Shown here piece after piece: positions 55,261-64,000 of a stretch of 64,000 nt of DNA (within the stretch, counting starts at the first letter, position 1; each line of letters opens with the position of its first letter). Source of the stretch: Deltaproteobacteria bacterium (GTDB lineage Bacteria; Desulfobacterota; Binatia; Binatales; Binataceae); assembly GCA_021799495.1 (NCBI GenBank), contig JAJZAI010000016.1, positions 1 to 64,000 of the forward strand, given 5' to 3'. Both the position numbers and the translations under genes were made by a program. The notes beneath the pieces were generated by a model. It was not told where the DNA came from. It made no database searches and saw only the letters and a list, made by a program, of their open reading frames with translations.

Positions 55261-57591
55261 ATGGCCAAGGCGCTCGACGGCATCACCGTAATCGAATTCT
55301 GCTCGAATCTCGCGGCCGCGTACGCCGCGATGCTGCTCGCGGAGCATGGCGCGGAAACGATCCGGATCGAACCGCCGGACGGCGATCCCGTGCGGCTGAC
55401 GCCCCATTTCCACGTGCTCAATCGCGGCAAGCGCTCGGTCGCCGCCGCGCTCGAATCCGCCGCCGGCCGCGCCGCCGCCGAAGCTATGGTGCGTCGGGCC
55501 GATATCGTCGTGCACGGCTTTACGCCGGAGCGCGCGCGCCGGCTCGGCGTTGACGCGCCGCGAATCGCCGCGCTCAATCCGCGCGCGATCGCGCTGGAGC
55601 TTCCGCCGTTCGGAAATCGCGGCCCCGATGCTGACTTCGAGGCCGGCGAGGCGTTGGTCGCCGCATTCGGCGGAATCGCCGGATCGCAGTGGGCGCGCAG
55701 CGGCAATCCCGTGCCGCTCGTTTTTCCCGCGGCGGGCTACTCCGCGGGCGTGATGGGCGCGGCGGCCGCTGTCGCCAGCCTGCTCGCGCGCCGCGACGGA
55801 TCGGGGCAGGCCGCGGAAGTGTCGATGCTGGCGGGAGCATTCTCGCTTCAGACCGGCGGCGTCATGCGGCACGAAAAAATGACCACGCTCTATCAGGGCC
55901 CGCAGGATCCGCTCGGGCCGATTCCCTGTTACCGCCTGTTCGAGGCGTCCGACGGCCGCTACCTTTTTATCGCCTGCGGCAACGCGACCTTCTGGAACAA
56001 GTTCGCGCTCGCGCTCGATCGGCCCGATCTGGTCGCCGACCCGCGCTTTGAGGGCGCGCCATGGGGAATTCCGAAGGAAAACTGGCAGACGCTCAAAGAT
56101 ATTCTTGAACCGATCATCCGCACCCGCCCGCGCGACGAATGGCTCAAGATTCTGCGCGAAGCCGACGTGCCGAGCGCGCCGGTGATGACGCGCCGCGAAT
56201 TCATCGACCATCCGCAGACGCGCGCGCTTGGGATGCGCCGCGAAATCGAGGACCCCGCGCTTGGCCCGACCGTCCAGCCCGGAGTTTCGGTCAATCTTTC
56301 CGATACGCCTGGCGAAATTCCCGGACCCGCGCCCGCCGCCGGATCGACTTCCGCCGCCGATGCGGTCGCGATTCTGGAGCGCGCCGGCGCGGACGGCAAG
56401 AAGTTTTCGGGCGACGGAAAATCGTTCGCGCGCGGTCCGCTCACCGGCGTCACGGTGCTCGATTTTTGCAGCTATATAGCCGGTTCATACGGCCCGATGA
56501 TCCTGGCGCAGATGGGCGCGGACGTGATCAAAATCGAAAGCCTCGAAGGCGACGCCTTTCGCCATTTCGGGTTCGGCTTTCTCGGCTGGAACCAGGGCAA
56601 GCGCGGCCTCGCCGTCGATCTGACCACGCCCGCCGGACGCGAAATTATCCTTGGCCTCGCCCAACGCGCCGATATCGTCGTCGAAAATCTGCGGCCGGGC
56701 CGGATGCGCCGCTACGGTTTCGATTACGCCACGCTCGCCGCGCGCAATCCGCGGCTCATCTATATGTCCGTCACGGCGTTCGGAAATCGCGGGCCGGAGC
56801 ACGATCAGCCCGGCTTCGACCCGCTGTTGCAGGCGCGTTCGGGCGTGATGCAGGCGCAGGGCGGCCCGCATCACCATCCGGTCTATCTGACTTGCGCGAT
56901 TTGCGACTACGGCGCCGCGATGCTCTCGGCGTTCGGGTGCATCCTGGCGTTGCATGCGCGCGAACGCACCGGCCGCGGCCAGATGTGCGAAACCTCGCTG
57001 CTGCAATCCTCGATGGCGTTTCAGGCGGGCGAGTTCATCTTCTATCCGAACCGTCCCAATCTCGAGAACGGCGCGCCCGAACGCCGCGGCGCCTCGGCGC
57101 TCTCGCGGGCGTATGAAGCGCGTGACGGCCGCTGGCTCTTTCTTGATATAGCGGCGCGCGTCCATTACGACGCGCTAATCCGCGAAACGGGAGTGGCCGG
57201 CGCGATCGATTTCGATGCGGCCGCGCGCGAACCCTCCGACGGGCCGCTCGCCGCCGCGCTCGCCGATTGGATGCGTATCCGTGACCGCGCCGACGCGCTG
57301 GCCGCGATGCGCCGCGCGGGAGTACCGGCGGTTCCAGTCCACGGCTTCGGCGATCTGTTCGGCGAACCGCAGGTCGCCGCCAATGAGCTGCTGCTCGAAC
57401 TTAATCATTCGCAGTGGGGAAAGGTCGTGCAGACCGGAATTCTGACGAAATTCTCGGCGACGCCGGGCGTGGTCGATCGCGCGGGGCCGCTGCTCGGCGA
57501 GCACACGGCGGAAATTCTCGCGGGGACGCTTGGCTATTCGGCCGATCGAATCGAGGAGTTGCGCCGGAGCCGTGTAATCCGCACGCCCTGA
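55261..57591 (+). CDS. Tandem CaiB/BaiF (family III) CoA-transferase fusion
   Basis: Two full-length repeats: ITVIEFCSNLAAAYAAMLLAEHGAETIRIEPPDGD... and VTVLDFCSYIAGSYGPMILAQMGADVIKIESLEGD... Confidence 0.94.
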   Translation: MAKALDGITVIEFCSNLAAAYAAMLLAEHGAETIRIEPPDGDPVRLTPHFHVLNRGKRSVAAALESAAGRAAAEAMVRRADIVVHGFTPERARRLGVDAPRIAALNPRAIALELPPFGNRGPDADFEAGEALVAAFGGIAGSQWARSGNPVPLVFPAAGYSAGVMGAAAAVASLLARRDGSGQAAEVSMLAGAFSLQTGGVMRHEKMTTLYQGPQDPLGPIPCYRLFEASDGRYLFIACGNATFWNKFALALDRPDLVADPRFEGAPWGIPKENWQTLKDILEPIIRTRPRDEWLKILREADVPSAPVMTRREFIDHPQTRALGMRREIEDPALGPTVQPGVSVNLSDTPGEIPGPAPAAGSTSAADAVAILERAGADGKKFSGDGKSFARGPLTGVTVLDFCSYIAGSYGPMILAQMGADVIKIESLEGDAFRHFGFGFLGWNQGKRGLAVDLTTPAGREIILGLAQRADIVVENLRPGRMRRYGFDYATLAARNPRLIYMSVTAFGNRGPEHDQPGFDPLLQARSGVMQAQGGPHHHPVYLTCAICDYGAAMLSAFGCILALHARERTGRGQMCETSLLQSSMAFQAGEFIFYPNRPNLENGAPERRGASALSRAYEARDGRWLFLDIAARVHYDALIRETGVAGAIDFDAAAREPSDGPLAAALADWMRIRDRADALAAMRRAGVPAVPVHGFGDLFGEPQVAANELLLELNHSQWGKVVQTGILTKFSATPGVVDRAGPLLGEHTAEILAGTLGYSADRIEELRRSRVIRTP

Positions 57592-57684
57592 ATTTTTGTT
57601 TGGCAATTCCTTCATGTCGTCGCGGTTTGACTTTTAAATGCATCGGAGCGTAATGGCGAATTATCACTGCAGGGAGGTGCGGCC

Positions 57685-58230
57685 ATGAAATATGCCCGCT
57701 ATGTTTTAGCGATCGGATTGGTTTGTGCCTTTTCAGCGAGCGTCTTCGCGAAGCCCGCCAAATCCAAGCCGGGAGTCTATGACGTTTGCCTGAATCTCTC
57801 GACCGACGCGAAATTAGATACCACAGATACCTTTTTCACCGGTGTCGGCATCATCGTGCCGGGCGGCACGCTTCCTGACTCCAGCGTCACGTCATGCCAC
57901 GATTTGACGAGTGAAAAAATCGGCACATTCTTCGCCAGCGGCAGTTTAGTCGCAGGTTTGGGATTTGCCGAACCTGCGGATGATGCCTTCGTGATTTGGC
58001 ACTTCCGGATTGAAAGCGCGAAAAAGACCGGCGCTTTCGACACAATGGGGCCGGTCGAGAGCACAACCACCCCATATCCGCAAACCATCATTGGTTCGAC
58101 GGGCGGCCTCGCGCCCGCCAAGGGGTTCGCCGAGGTCACGCCGATTTCCAATACGTCGGGGCTGTCGGAGTTCGAAATCGACGTTCATCCGCCTCGCAGC
58201 AAATCTGATCCGTCGGGGCGCTTGATGTAG
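57685..58230 (+). CDS. Secreted protein of unknown function
   Basis: Signal peptide MKYARYVLAIGLVCAFSASVFA; AGGGAGG RBS upstream. Confidence 0.65.
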   Translation: MKYARYVLAIGLVCAFSASVFAKPAKSKPGVYDVCLNLSTDAKLDTTDTFFTGVGIIVPGGTLPDSSVTSCHDLTSEKIGTFFASGSLVAGLGFAEPADDAFVIWHFRIESAKKTGAFDTMGPVESTTTPYPQTIIGSTGGLAPAKGFAEVTPISNTSGLSEFEIDVHPPRSKSDPSGRLM

Positions 58231-58245
58231 CGCAATCCAATTCAT

Positions 58246-58287
58246 CGCAGCCGCGCCGCCGCATTGACGCTGAACGGCGCGGCTGCG
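58246..58287. terminator. 13-bp perfect hairpin downstream of the secreted-protein gene
   Basis: CGCAGCCGCGCCG-N16-CGGCGCGGCTGCG; no U-tract. Confidence 0.5.
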
Positions 58288-58336
58288 CTAGGATAGCCGC
58301 GGTTGGGACGCGCCGTCCCGCCGGAGGTTTTCCGCG

Positions 58337-58555
58337 ATGGCCCGTTTGAGCGCGAACGCCGTCAAGCTGCTTGCCGCCGAACTGTTCGATTACGAAATTC
58401 CCGCCGAAGCCGCCGAGACCGTGGCCCGGATGGTCGGCGCGGGCGGCCATTACGCACGGCGGATGGAAAGCCTGAGGCTGAGCGGAATCCAGCCGCCGTT
58501 CGGCTATCCGACGATGATCGTCGAAGCCGAGCGTCTGCGCCGCCCTCGTTCCTGA
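58337..58555 (+). CDS. AtzG-like / DUF4089-like small protein
   Basis: 72 aa of AtzG/GatC-like size and pattern directly upstream of an amidase. Confidence 0.5.
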   Translation: MARLSANAVKLLAAELFDYEIPAEAAETVARMVGAGGHYARRMESLRLSGIQPPFGYPTMIVEAERLRRPRS

Positions 58556-58578
58556 TCGCCCAGCGCGAGGTTGCCGTC

Positions 58579-59994
58579 ATGCCGAATCACGAAGAATTGC
58601 CGGCCTTCAGCGTCGCCGAGCTGGCGGAAAAATTCCGCGCCCGCCAGATTTCGCCAGTCGAGGTCGTTGACGCTTATCTCAAGCGTATCGAGGAACTGGA
58701 CGAAAAGATCGTCGCGTATATCACCGTGACGCATGACGAAGCGCGCGCCGCCGCCCGCCGCGCCGAAAGCGAAATCGCGACCGGCCATTGGCGCGGTCCG
58801 TTTCACGGCGTTCCGGTCGCGCTCAAGGACCTGTGTTACACGGCGGGAATCCTGACCACCGGCGGGTCGAAGATCCTGGCCGACTTCGTGCCGAATCACG
58901 ATTGTACTTTGTGGGCGCGCCTGAAGGCCGCCGGCGCGGTCTTGCTGGGCAAGCTGAATCTCCACGAATTCGCCAGCGGCGCCACCAACAGCAACCCGCA
59001 TTGGGGCGTCTGCCACAACCCCTACGACATCACGCGTATCCCCGGCGGCTCCAGCGGCGGATCGGCTGCAGCGATCGTTTCGCGGATGGCCGCGGCGACG
59101 ATCGGCACCGACACCGGCGGTTCGATTAGGATTCCAGCCGCCTTCTGCGGATGTATCGGGATGAAGCAGACCTGGAGCCGGGTGAGCCGCTACGGCGTGT
59201 TGCCGCTGTCGGATTCGCTTGACCACGCCGGTCCGATCACGCGCACCGTCCGCGACGCCGCGTTGATGCTCTCCGCGATCGCCGGCCGCGATCCGCTGGA
59301 TTCGACCAGCAGCGGCGAACCCGTGCCGGATTACGCCGCCGCCTTGACCGGCGATATCAAGGGGATGCGAATCGGCGTGATCAAGGAGTTGACGATCGGC
59401 CTCGCCGACGAGGTAGCGCACGGATTCAACGCCGCGATGCATCAGATGCGCGAACTCGGCGCGGAGGTCGCCGACGTGTCGATACCGTCGATCGCGATGG
59501 CCGCGTCGGTCGCGACCAATATCATGTTCGCTGAGGCCGCCGAGTATCACGAGCAATGGATGCGGACGCGGGCGGACGACTACGGCAACGACGTGCGCCG
59601 GACGCTGGAGGCCGGGATGCTGACGCCGGCGATCTACTACGTCCGCGCCCAGCGCGCGCGCGCCGCGGTGTTGGCCGACGCGCTCAACGCTCTGGAAAAA
59701 TTCGCGGTGCTGGCCGCGCCGACCGCTGCGATACCGGCGCCGCGAATCGCCTCGGGCGGGCGCGCCCTGCACGATTCCGGCGCATCGGTCGATATGGTCG
59801 CCGACGTCCTGCGCTTCACCGCGCCGTTCAACGTTACCGGACAGCCCGCGCTCGCGATTCCGATCGGAACGGCGCCGAACGGAATGCCGCTTTCGATGCA
59901 GATCGTCGGCCGGCCGTTCGACGAAGCAACGGTTTTTCGCGTTGCCGACGCTTACGAACGCGCCCGTCCCGCGCTGCCGCTCCCGAAACTCTAG
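58579..59994 (+). CDS. Amidase signature family (GatA/AtzE-like)
   Basis: GVPVALKDLCYTAGILTTGGSKIL...NPYDITRIPGGSSGGSAAAIVSRMAAATIGTDTGGSIRIPAAFCG (Lys-cisSer-Ser triad region). Confidence 0.96.
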   Translation: MPNHEELPAFSVAELAEKFRARQISPVEVVDAYLKRIEELDEKIVAYITVTHDEARAAARRAESEIATGHWRGPFHGVPVALKDLCYTAGILTTGGSKILADFVPNHDCTLWARLKAAGAVLLGKLNLHEFASGATNSNPHWGVCHNPYDITRIPGGSSGGSAAAIVSRMAAATIGTDTGGSIRIPAAFCGCIGMKQTWSRVSRYGVLPLSDSLDHAGPITRTVRDAALMLSAIAGRDPLDSTSSGEPVPDYAAALTGDIKGMRIGVIKELTIGLADEVAHGFNAAMHQMRELGAEVADVSIPSIAMAASVATNIMFAEAAEYHEQWMRTRADDYGNDVRRTLEAGMLTPAIYYVRAQRARAAVLADALNALEKFAVLAAPTAAIPAPRIASGGRALHDSGASVDMVADVLRFTAPFNVTGQPALAIPIGTAPNGMPLSMQIVGRPFDEATVFRVADAYERARPALPLPKL

Positions 59995-60339
59995 TTTCGC
60001 GCGGCCGGCATTTTCTCGCACGTTCGCGCCGCGTTTGGCGGTTGGCGCGCGAGCATTATTCTCGCCCGCGACGGCAGGGGAAACCTTCGCCGGGCCGGTC
60101 GCTTCGTTCCATGGATCGGCGCGCGGTTTTCTTCTCCGACGAATAAATTCGTCATCAAATTATAATTCCGACAGGACGCCGCGCCGTTTCGACTCCGGCG
60201 TTGCCTCAGCTTGCGATAGCGAACGATTGCGATCCCACGGCGGCGACGGCGCCGTACGCATTTGTGAAACCGCCCATTGCGGATTTCGTACTAAAAGACA
60301 ACCGAAATTACCGGCAAATCCAGAATTCGAGGCACACCG

Positions 60340-61212
60340 ATGGCCAAAGCGATCTTCGGCGTTTCGAGTGTGGCGATACTGGCGTTTTTTGCATTTTTAC
60401 CAGCGGTATTCGCCGCTCAATCACTTTCAGGCGCAGGTTCAGACGTGGTCGGTGATTTCGGTTATCTCATCGACAACACGCAGCTCGACCTCGAAGATAT
60501 CGTCACCTCGCCGCTCTATATCACGAGTCCGAACAGCGTCTTTCGCAAGCCCGAATTCTATCTCGTGACCGCCGGACTGGGCGCCGTGTGGGGCGGCTCG
60601 TTCTTGCTCGATCAAACGATGAAGAGCCATCTGCGCTCGATGTCATCGAGCGACGCCAATTTGCTCGAAAATGTCAGTTACGACTCGGTCAGCATCACGA
60701 CCGGGCTGATGTACGCATACGGCTTGTACGAAGGCGACGATCGCGCGCGCCATCTGGCGTTGACCGCCGGCGAAGGCGCCGGGGTCGCCACCCTCCTCGA
60801 TATCGGCATCAAGGCCGCCTTCGGCCGCCTGCGTCCCCGGCAGTCCAGCAGCCACACGGCGTTTTTTCATGGCGGCGCGTCGTTCGTCTCGGGCGACGTG
60901 ACGCCGATGTTCGGCCTCGCGGCGGGCGTCAGCGAATATTTCGACAATCGATGGTACGTCGCGGCGCCGATCTATTCGCTCGCGCTGCTCGACGGATTCG
61001 GCCGGATGGGCCATAACGCCCATTGGTTCTCCGACGTGGTCGGCGCCGCGATTCTGGGCTGGGGCACGACCGAACTGTTTGTCCATCTGCACAAAGAGCA
61101 TGCGCTGCAGCCGGATCGTTGGCGGCTGATTCCGCTTACCCAACCGCCCGGCCCGATCAGTCCCAATCAGGTCTCGTTCCTCGACGGCATGGCCGTCAGC
61201 TATTCGTTCTGA
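60340..61212 (+). CDS. PAP2 phosphatase-like secreted/membrane protein
   Basis: Signal peptide; KAAFGRLRPRQ (KX6RP) and GRMGHNAHWFSDVVGA motifs. Confidence 0.8.
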   Translation: MAKAIFGVSSVAILAFFAFLPAVFAAQSLSGAGSDVVGDFGYLIDNTQLDLEDIVTSPLYITSPNSVFRKPEFYLVTAGLGAVWGGSFLLDQTMKSHLRSMSSSDANLLENVSYDSVSITTGLMYAYGLYEGDDRARHLALTAGEGAGVATLLDIGIKAAFGRLRPRQSSSHTAFFHGGASFVSGDVTPMFGLAAGVSEYFDNRWYVAAPIYSLALLDGFGRMGHNAHWFSDVVGAAILGWGTTELFVHLHKEHALQPDRWRLIPLTQPPGPISPNQVSFLDGMAVSYSF

Positions 61213-61236
61213 TCGGCGAAGCGGCGCGGGTTCGCG

Positions 61237-61404
61237 TCAAGGCGCGGAGATGAGGGATGTCGTTTCCTTCATCTTCCATGCGTTGATGATGTCTTTCTGC
61301 TGATTTGTCAGGCGCGCCGCCGGATGAAACAAGGTGTAGTCGAATGACGGCATCTGACCGCGCGTGACCACCCGTGCGATCTCGTCATTGCGATATGCCG
61401 CAAT
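61237..61404 (-). pseudogene. C-terminal remnant of a haem-binding-domain protein
   Basis: Minus-strand frame reads IAAYRNDEIARVVTRGQMPSFDYTLFHPAARLTNQQKDIINAWKMKETTSLISAP*, with a stop just upstream and no start codon. Confidence 0.6.
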
Positions 61405-61588
61405 TCAAAATAAGCGATATGTGCCTGTTTGTTGCTATAGTTTGTAAAATATTGGAACTGCAATCATTACGCCATGAACGCGGTAGCGCCGACGCCATCG
61501 CTCCGGCTAATATTCAGCTTGCGGGCGCCTGAACGCGTGCTTCGGACTGGTGCCGTGCGGGGACATTCACGCGGAATTTCTGAAACCT

Positions 61589-63844
61589 ATGGCAACCACT
61601 CAATCTGCCGGTCTGAGGTCTGTTCCAGAGTCGCCGGACGGCGCGGCCGAAGCTTCGGCCGCTTTCAGTACCAATGGCGCGGATTCGGCCGCGGCCAAAT
61701 CCGAAGACGGCGCGTCCGGCGATCCGGCGATCGATCCGCTGCTGCAAGCTCCCGATTTATATCTCAATCGCGAGCTTACTTGGCTTAACTTCAATCGGCG
61801 CGTTCTGGCCGAAGCCGAAGATTCGAGCAATCCGCTGCTCGAACGCCTGCGCTTTCTTGCGATAACCGCGTCGAATCTGGACGAATTTTTCATGAAGCGG
61901 ATCGGCGGTCTGAAGCAGCAGCTCGCCGCCGGAGTGCATGAACTGACCGTTGACGGCCGCACGCCACAGCGGCAAATCGCCGAATGCTACGCGGTGGTGC
62001 GCCAAATTCAGCAGCGCCAGCGCGAGATTCTGGCGGAACTGCGCGAAGCGCTTGCGGCGCACGGAATCGCGGTAGTTGGTTTCGACGAGTTGAATGCCGC
62101 CGAGCGCGCTTCAGTCCGCGATTATTACTACGCCAACATCTTTCCGCTGGTCACGCCGCTGGCGATCGATCCGGCGCACCCCTTTCCCTTCGTTTCCAAT
62201 CTCTCGCTCAATCTGCTGGTGACGATTCGCGATCCGCGCGAGACCGAACCCTCGATGGCGCGGGTGAAGGCGCCAGTCGGCTCGGGAATCCCACGTTTTA
62301 TCCGCATCGGCGCCGGCAACCGCTTCGTTCGTCTTGAAGAAGTCATCTCGCGCAATCTCGACCTGCTTTTCCCCGGCGTCGAAATTGCGTCGTGCGAACT
62401 CTTTCGCGTGACCCGCAACGCCAATACCGAGCGCGACGAGGAAGAAGCGGACGATTTGCTTGCCCTGATTGAAACCGAACTGCGCGACCGCCGCTTCGCG
62501 CCGATCGTGCGGCTCGAAGTGTTGCCGAATATGGACCCGGTGCATCGCGGAATGCTGGCGGCGGAACTCGGGCTTGACGAAAACGCCGACGTTTTCGAGG
62601 CGGACGGGATGCTGGCGCTGCGCGACCTGATGGAGCTCGGGCAGCTCGACGTTCCCGCCCTGCACGACCCGCCTCATCATCCGGTGGACGAGCCGCGCTT
62701 GGCGGCGGAACCGGAACGGAACATTTTTCACATCCTGCGCGACACCGGCTCGATTCTGCTGGCCCATCCGTACGAATCCTTTTCGACTTCGGTCGAGCGT
62801 TTCCTGCGCGAAGCGAGCGTCGATCCGAAGGTGCGCGCGATCAAGATGACGCTGTACCGCACCTCGAACGACGCGCGCATCATCGGTTACCTTTGCGACG
62901 CGGCGCGCAACGGCAAGCAGGTCGCCGTCGTGGTCGAACTCAAGGCGCGCTTCGACGAGGAGGCGAATATCCAGTACGCCGAACGGCTCGAGGATTTCGG
63001 CATCCACGTGACCTACGGCGTGCTCGGCCTGAAAACGCATTGCAAGGCGATCCTCGTCGTGCGGCAGGATTACAACGGCCTGCGCCGCTATGCGCATATT
63101 GGCACCGGCAATTACCATCCGGGGACCGCGCGGCTGTACGCGGACTTCGGATTGTTGACCTCGGATGACGCGATCGGCCGCGACCTGACCGAGCTGTTCA
63201 ACTATCTGACCAGCGGATGCCGTCCGAAGCGCAATTACGGCAAATTGCTGCCCGCGCCGGTGTTTCTGAAAGACGCGCTAATCGAGCGGATCGAGCGTGA
63301 AATCCGCGGACATACGGCGGCGTCGCCCGGCTTGATCCAGATGAAGATGAACGCGCTGGAGGACGTCGACGTGACGCGCGCGCTCTATCGCGCTTCGCAA
63401 GCCGGAGTGAAGATCGATTTGATCGTGCGCGACACCTGCCGGCTGCGGCCGGGCGTTCCCGGCCTTTCCGAAAATATCCGCGTGGTGAGCATCGTCGGCC
63501 GGTTTCTCGAACATGGGCGCGTCTATTATTTCCGCAATGGCGGCGCCGAGGAATATTTCATCGGTTCGGCCGATTGCATGAAGCGGAACCTCGAAAGCCG
63601 CATCGAAGTGGTCGTTCCGATCGAAAGCCCGGAACTGCGCAAGGAGCTGCGGGTCGTAATTGACGCGCAACTGAAGCCGAACCGATGCCAGTGGGAAATG
63701 CAGGCGGACGGTTCGTATGTGCGAGGTTCCGGCGCCGATGGCGCTCCGGGATGCCAGGAGTATCTGATCGAATTTACCGAGAAGAATCGGATGCGCAAGC
63801 GGCGCCATCGCGGCTACGCGCGCCGCAACGGCCGCAACCTCTGA
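61589..63844 (+). CDS. ppk1: Polyphosphate kinase 1
   Basis: YLNRELTWLNFNRRVLAEAEDSSNPLLERLRFLAITASNLDEFFMKRI...KMTLYRTSND...HIGTGNYHPGTARLY; start may be GTG at 61550. Confidence 0.97.
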   Translation: MATTQSAGLRSVPESPDGAAEASAAFSTNGADSAAAKSEDGASGDPAIDPLLQAPDLYLNRELTWLNFNRRVLAEAEDSSNPLLERLRFLAITASNLDEFFMKRIGGLKQQLAAGVHELTVDGRTPQRQIAECYAVVRQIQQRQREILAELREALAAHGIAVVGFDELNAAERASVRDYYYANIFPLVTPLAIDPAHPFPFVSNLSLNLLVTIRDPRETEPSMARVKAPVGSGIPRFIRIGAGNRFVRLEEVISRNLDLLFPGVEIASCELFRVTRNANTERDEEEADDLLALIETELRDRRFAPIVRLEVLPNMDPVHRGMLAAELGLDENADVFEADGMLALRDLMELGQLDVPALHDPPHHPVDEPRLAAEPERNIFHILRDTGSILLAHPYESFSTSVERFLREASVDPKVRAIKMTLYRTSNDARIIGYLCDAARNGKQVAVVVELKARFDEEANIQYAERLEDFGIHVTYGVLGLKTHCKAILVVRQDYNGLRRYAHIGTGNYHPGTARLYADFGLLTSDDAIGRDLTELFNYLTSGCRPKRNYGKLLPAPVFLKDALIERIEREIRGHTAASPGLIQMKMNALEDVDVTRALYRASQAGVKIDLIVRDTCRLRPGVPGLSENIRVVSIVGRFLEHGRVYYFRNGGAEEYFIGSADCMKRNLESRIEVVVPIESPELRKELRVVIDAQLKPNRCQWEMQADGSYVRGSGADGAPGCQEYLIEFTEKNRMRKRRHRGYARRNGRNL

Positions 63845-63921
63845 TTTTGCGGGCGCGGGCGGCGTAAGAAGGCGCGTCGCGCGGTCCGGATTTTCGCCCG
63901 CGTGGTAACATTCCGGTTCCG

Positions 63922-64000
63922 ATGTATGTCGCGGATACGATAGTCGCGCCGGCGACGCCGCCCGGCTCCGGGGCGGTCGCGATCGTGCGGCTTTCAGGGC
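63922..64000 (+). CDS. mnmE: tRNA modification GTPase MnmE/TrmE, N-terminus only (cut by window end)
   Basis: ATGTATGTCGCGGATACGATA... translates to MYVADTIVAPATPPGSGAVAIVRLSG. Confidence 0.88.
   Translation, partial: MYVADTIVAPATPPGSGAVAIVRLSG

Noticed and set aside
1-64000. CRISPR arrays, prophage, IS elements, integrases, biosynthetic megasynthases
   Set aside because: No regularly spaced repeats, transposase/integrase or structural phage proteins, or PKS/NRPS modules were recognised.

Overview
High-GC bacterial chromosome window of about 64 kb, densely coded. It is mostly acyl-CoA/lipid, flavin/F420 and cofactor metabolism; I could identify no tRNA, rRNA, CRISPR array, prophage or IS element. 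The accessory component is small: a HicAB-like pair, a CopG/ParE-like pair and an orphan BrnA-like antitoxin in the first 8 kb, plus two gene remnants that the ORF track does not present as genes. One remnant is the N-terminus of a YqjG-type glutathionyl-hydroquinone reductase (19670-19828, minus). The other is the C-terminus of a haem-binding-domain protein (61237-61404, minus). Structurally notable items: a canonical EtfAB pair near an ETF:menaquinone-oxidoreductase-like Fe-S/haem protein; a second, divergent ETF fused as EtfB-EtfA; a carboxylase alpha subunit split at a GGGGG/ATGA junction; a MoaD-MoaE fusion; a tandem CaiB/BaiF fusion; a YchF-like protein with a degraded G3 motif; a class II photolyase next to a DUF523-DUF1722 (RudS-like) protein; and an AtzG-like small ORF before an amidase. 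The window is cut inside a thiolase-like gene at the left edge and inside mnmE at the right edge. No single locus is clearly a new system. The best leads are the fused divergent ETF, the photolyase/RudS-like pair and the split carboxylase. All family calls come from reading motifs by eye; no database search was run.
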